This document shows positions 5,603-6,045 of a stretch of 6,045 bases of DNA, piece after piece. The notes beneath the pieces were generated by a model that was given only the letters and a program-made list of their open reading frames with translations, had not been told where the DNA came from and did no database searches. Position 1 is the stretch's first letter; each line of letters begins with the position of its first letter. The position numbers and the translations under genes were made by a program. Origin of the DNA: Prolixibacteraceae bacterium (GTDB taxonomy: Bacteria; Bacteroidota; Bacteroidia; Bacteroidales; Prolixibacteraceae); the NCBI GenBank assembly GCA_003537645.1, contig DPRM01000036.1, forward strand, positions 62,241 through 68,285, in the 5' to 3' direction.

Positions 5603-6045
5603 TGCCGAAACCAGCCTTGAAGAAGAAAATGAACTGATCAATTATTTTTCTTCCGGAGAGGTTGACGAGAGCCTGAAGATGTATGTTCCCATGTTTTCAG
5701 GAATGAAGGAACTTTCGGTTGACAAGGATGCTGACCTGAGCGAAGATTTGATGAATCACATTCTCGAATCGGAGCACAAGGAAAAATTGAGATACCGCTG
5801 GATGTGGCAAATGGTTACCGGAGTGGCTGCCTCTGTGATTTTAGTGATGCTGGCAGTCAATTTTTTTAGTACAAAAAACCAATGGAACGACACGTTTACC
5901 GATCCTGAACTGGCTTATAGCGAGGCTACTAAAACCCTTGAATTTGTTGCCGGTAAATACAATCAGGGAATGGCGCAGCTAAAACCGATCGGAAAAATGG
6001 ACGAGGCCGCAATGCCCTTTTATTCAGGAATGAAAATCCTGGGAA
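5559..6045 (+). CDS. Putative membrane-bound anti-sigma factor (3' truncated by the window edge)
   Basis: An ATG at 5559 opens a frame that stays open to the window end, giving 162 residues starting MESQKINSLLQKYFDAETSL. The N-terminal about 80 residues are acidic and helical, with the motif LLQKYFDAETSLEEENELINYF common at the start of Bacteroidota anti-sigma and FecR-like proteins. A single membrane segment follows at about 84-103 (QMVTGVAASVILVMLAVNFF), preceded by basic KLRYRWR-like residues, so the N-terminus should be cytoplasmic. The visible rest is periplasmic. There is no cysteine in the visible part and hence no HxxxCxxC zinc anti-sigma motif. The start overlaps the sigma gene by 44 nt, the strongest argument for a partnership. 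Regulation of the adjacent sigma factor is inferred from context and topology; the C-terminal domain is missing here. Confidence 0.8.
   Translation, partial: MESQKINSLLQKYFDAETSLEEENELINYFSSGEVDESLKMYVPMFSGMKELSVDKDADLSEDLMNHILESEHKEKLRYRWMWQMVTGVAASVILVMLAVNFFSTKNQWNDTFTDPELAYSEATKTLEFVAGKYNQGMAQLKPIGKMDEAAMPFYSGMKILG

Overview
The window looks like a piece of a Bacteroidota chromosome, probably Bacteroidales/Marinilabiliales-like. The basis is the moderately AT-rich DNA, almost no Shine-Dalgarno sequences ahead of starts, several upstream boxes matching the Bacteroidota -7 consensus TAnnTTTG, and a DUF4268-type protein. Lineage is an inference; no rRNA or other phylogenetic marker is present apart from enolase.

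Layout, left to right. Positions 1-102 hold the last 33 codons of an unidentified plus-strand gene, followed by an intrinsic terminator (131-158). Facing it on the minus strand is a YefM/YoeB-type toxin-antitoxin pair (antitoxin 420-692, toxin 164-439, overlapping by 20 nt). Its putative promoter (715-722) lies inside an operator-like inverted repeat (718-738). Next, on the same strand, is a secreted PBP4-type D-alanyl-D-alanine carboxypeptidase/endopeptidase (dacB, 753-2207). A 212-bp divergent intergenic region separates it from enolase (eno, 2420-3721, plus strand). That region carries a -7 box and a perfect 18-bp palindrome near the predicted eno transcription start. A strong terminator (3743-3772) closes eno.

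The right half holds a small DUF4268-like protein (3838-4302, plus strand), a convergent unknown exported protein (4339-4881, minus strand), then a 178-bp divergent region with a perfect 15-bp-stem inverted repeat (4914-4950). After this comes an ECF sigma factor (5060-5602). It overlaps by 44 nt a single-pass membrane protein (5559 to the window edge) that is probably its anti-sigma factor.

Most of the content is conserved housekeeping and regulatory material. There is no clear sign of a new multi-gene defence or metabolic system. The points most worth a second look are the non-coding palindromes, the zinc-motif-free putative anti-sigma factor and the orphan exported protein. No tRNA, rRNA, CRISPR or insertion sequence was seen, and no gene-free stretch exceeds about 210 bases.
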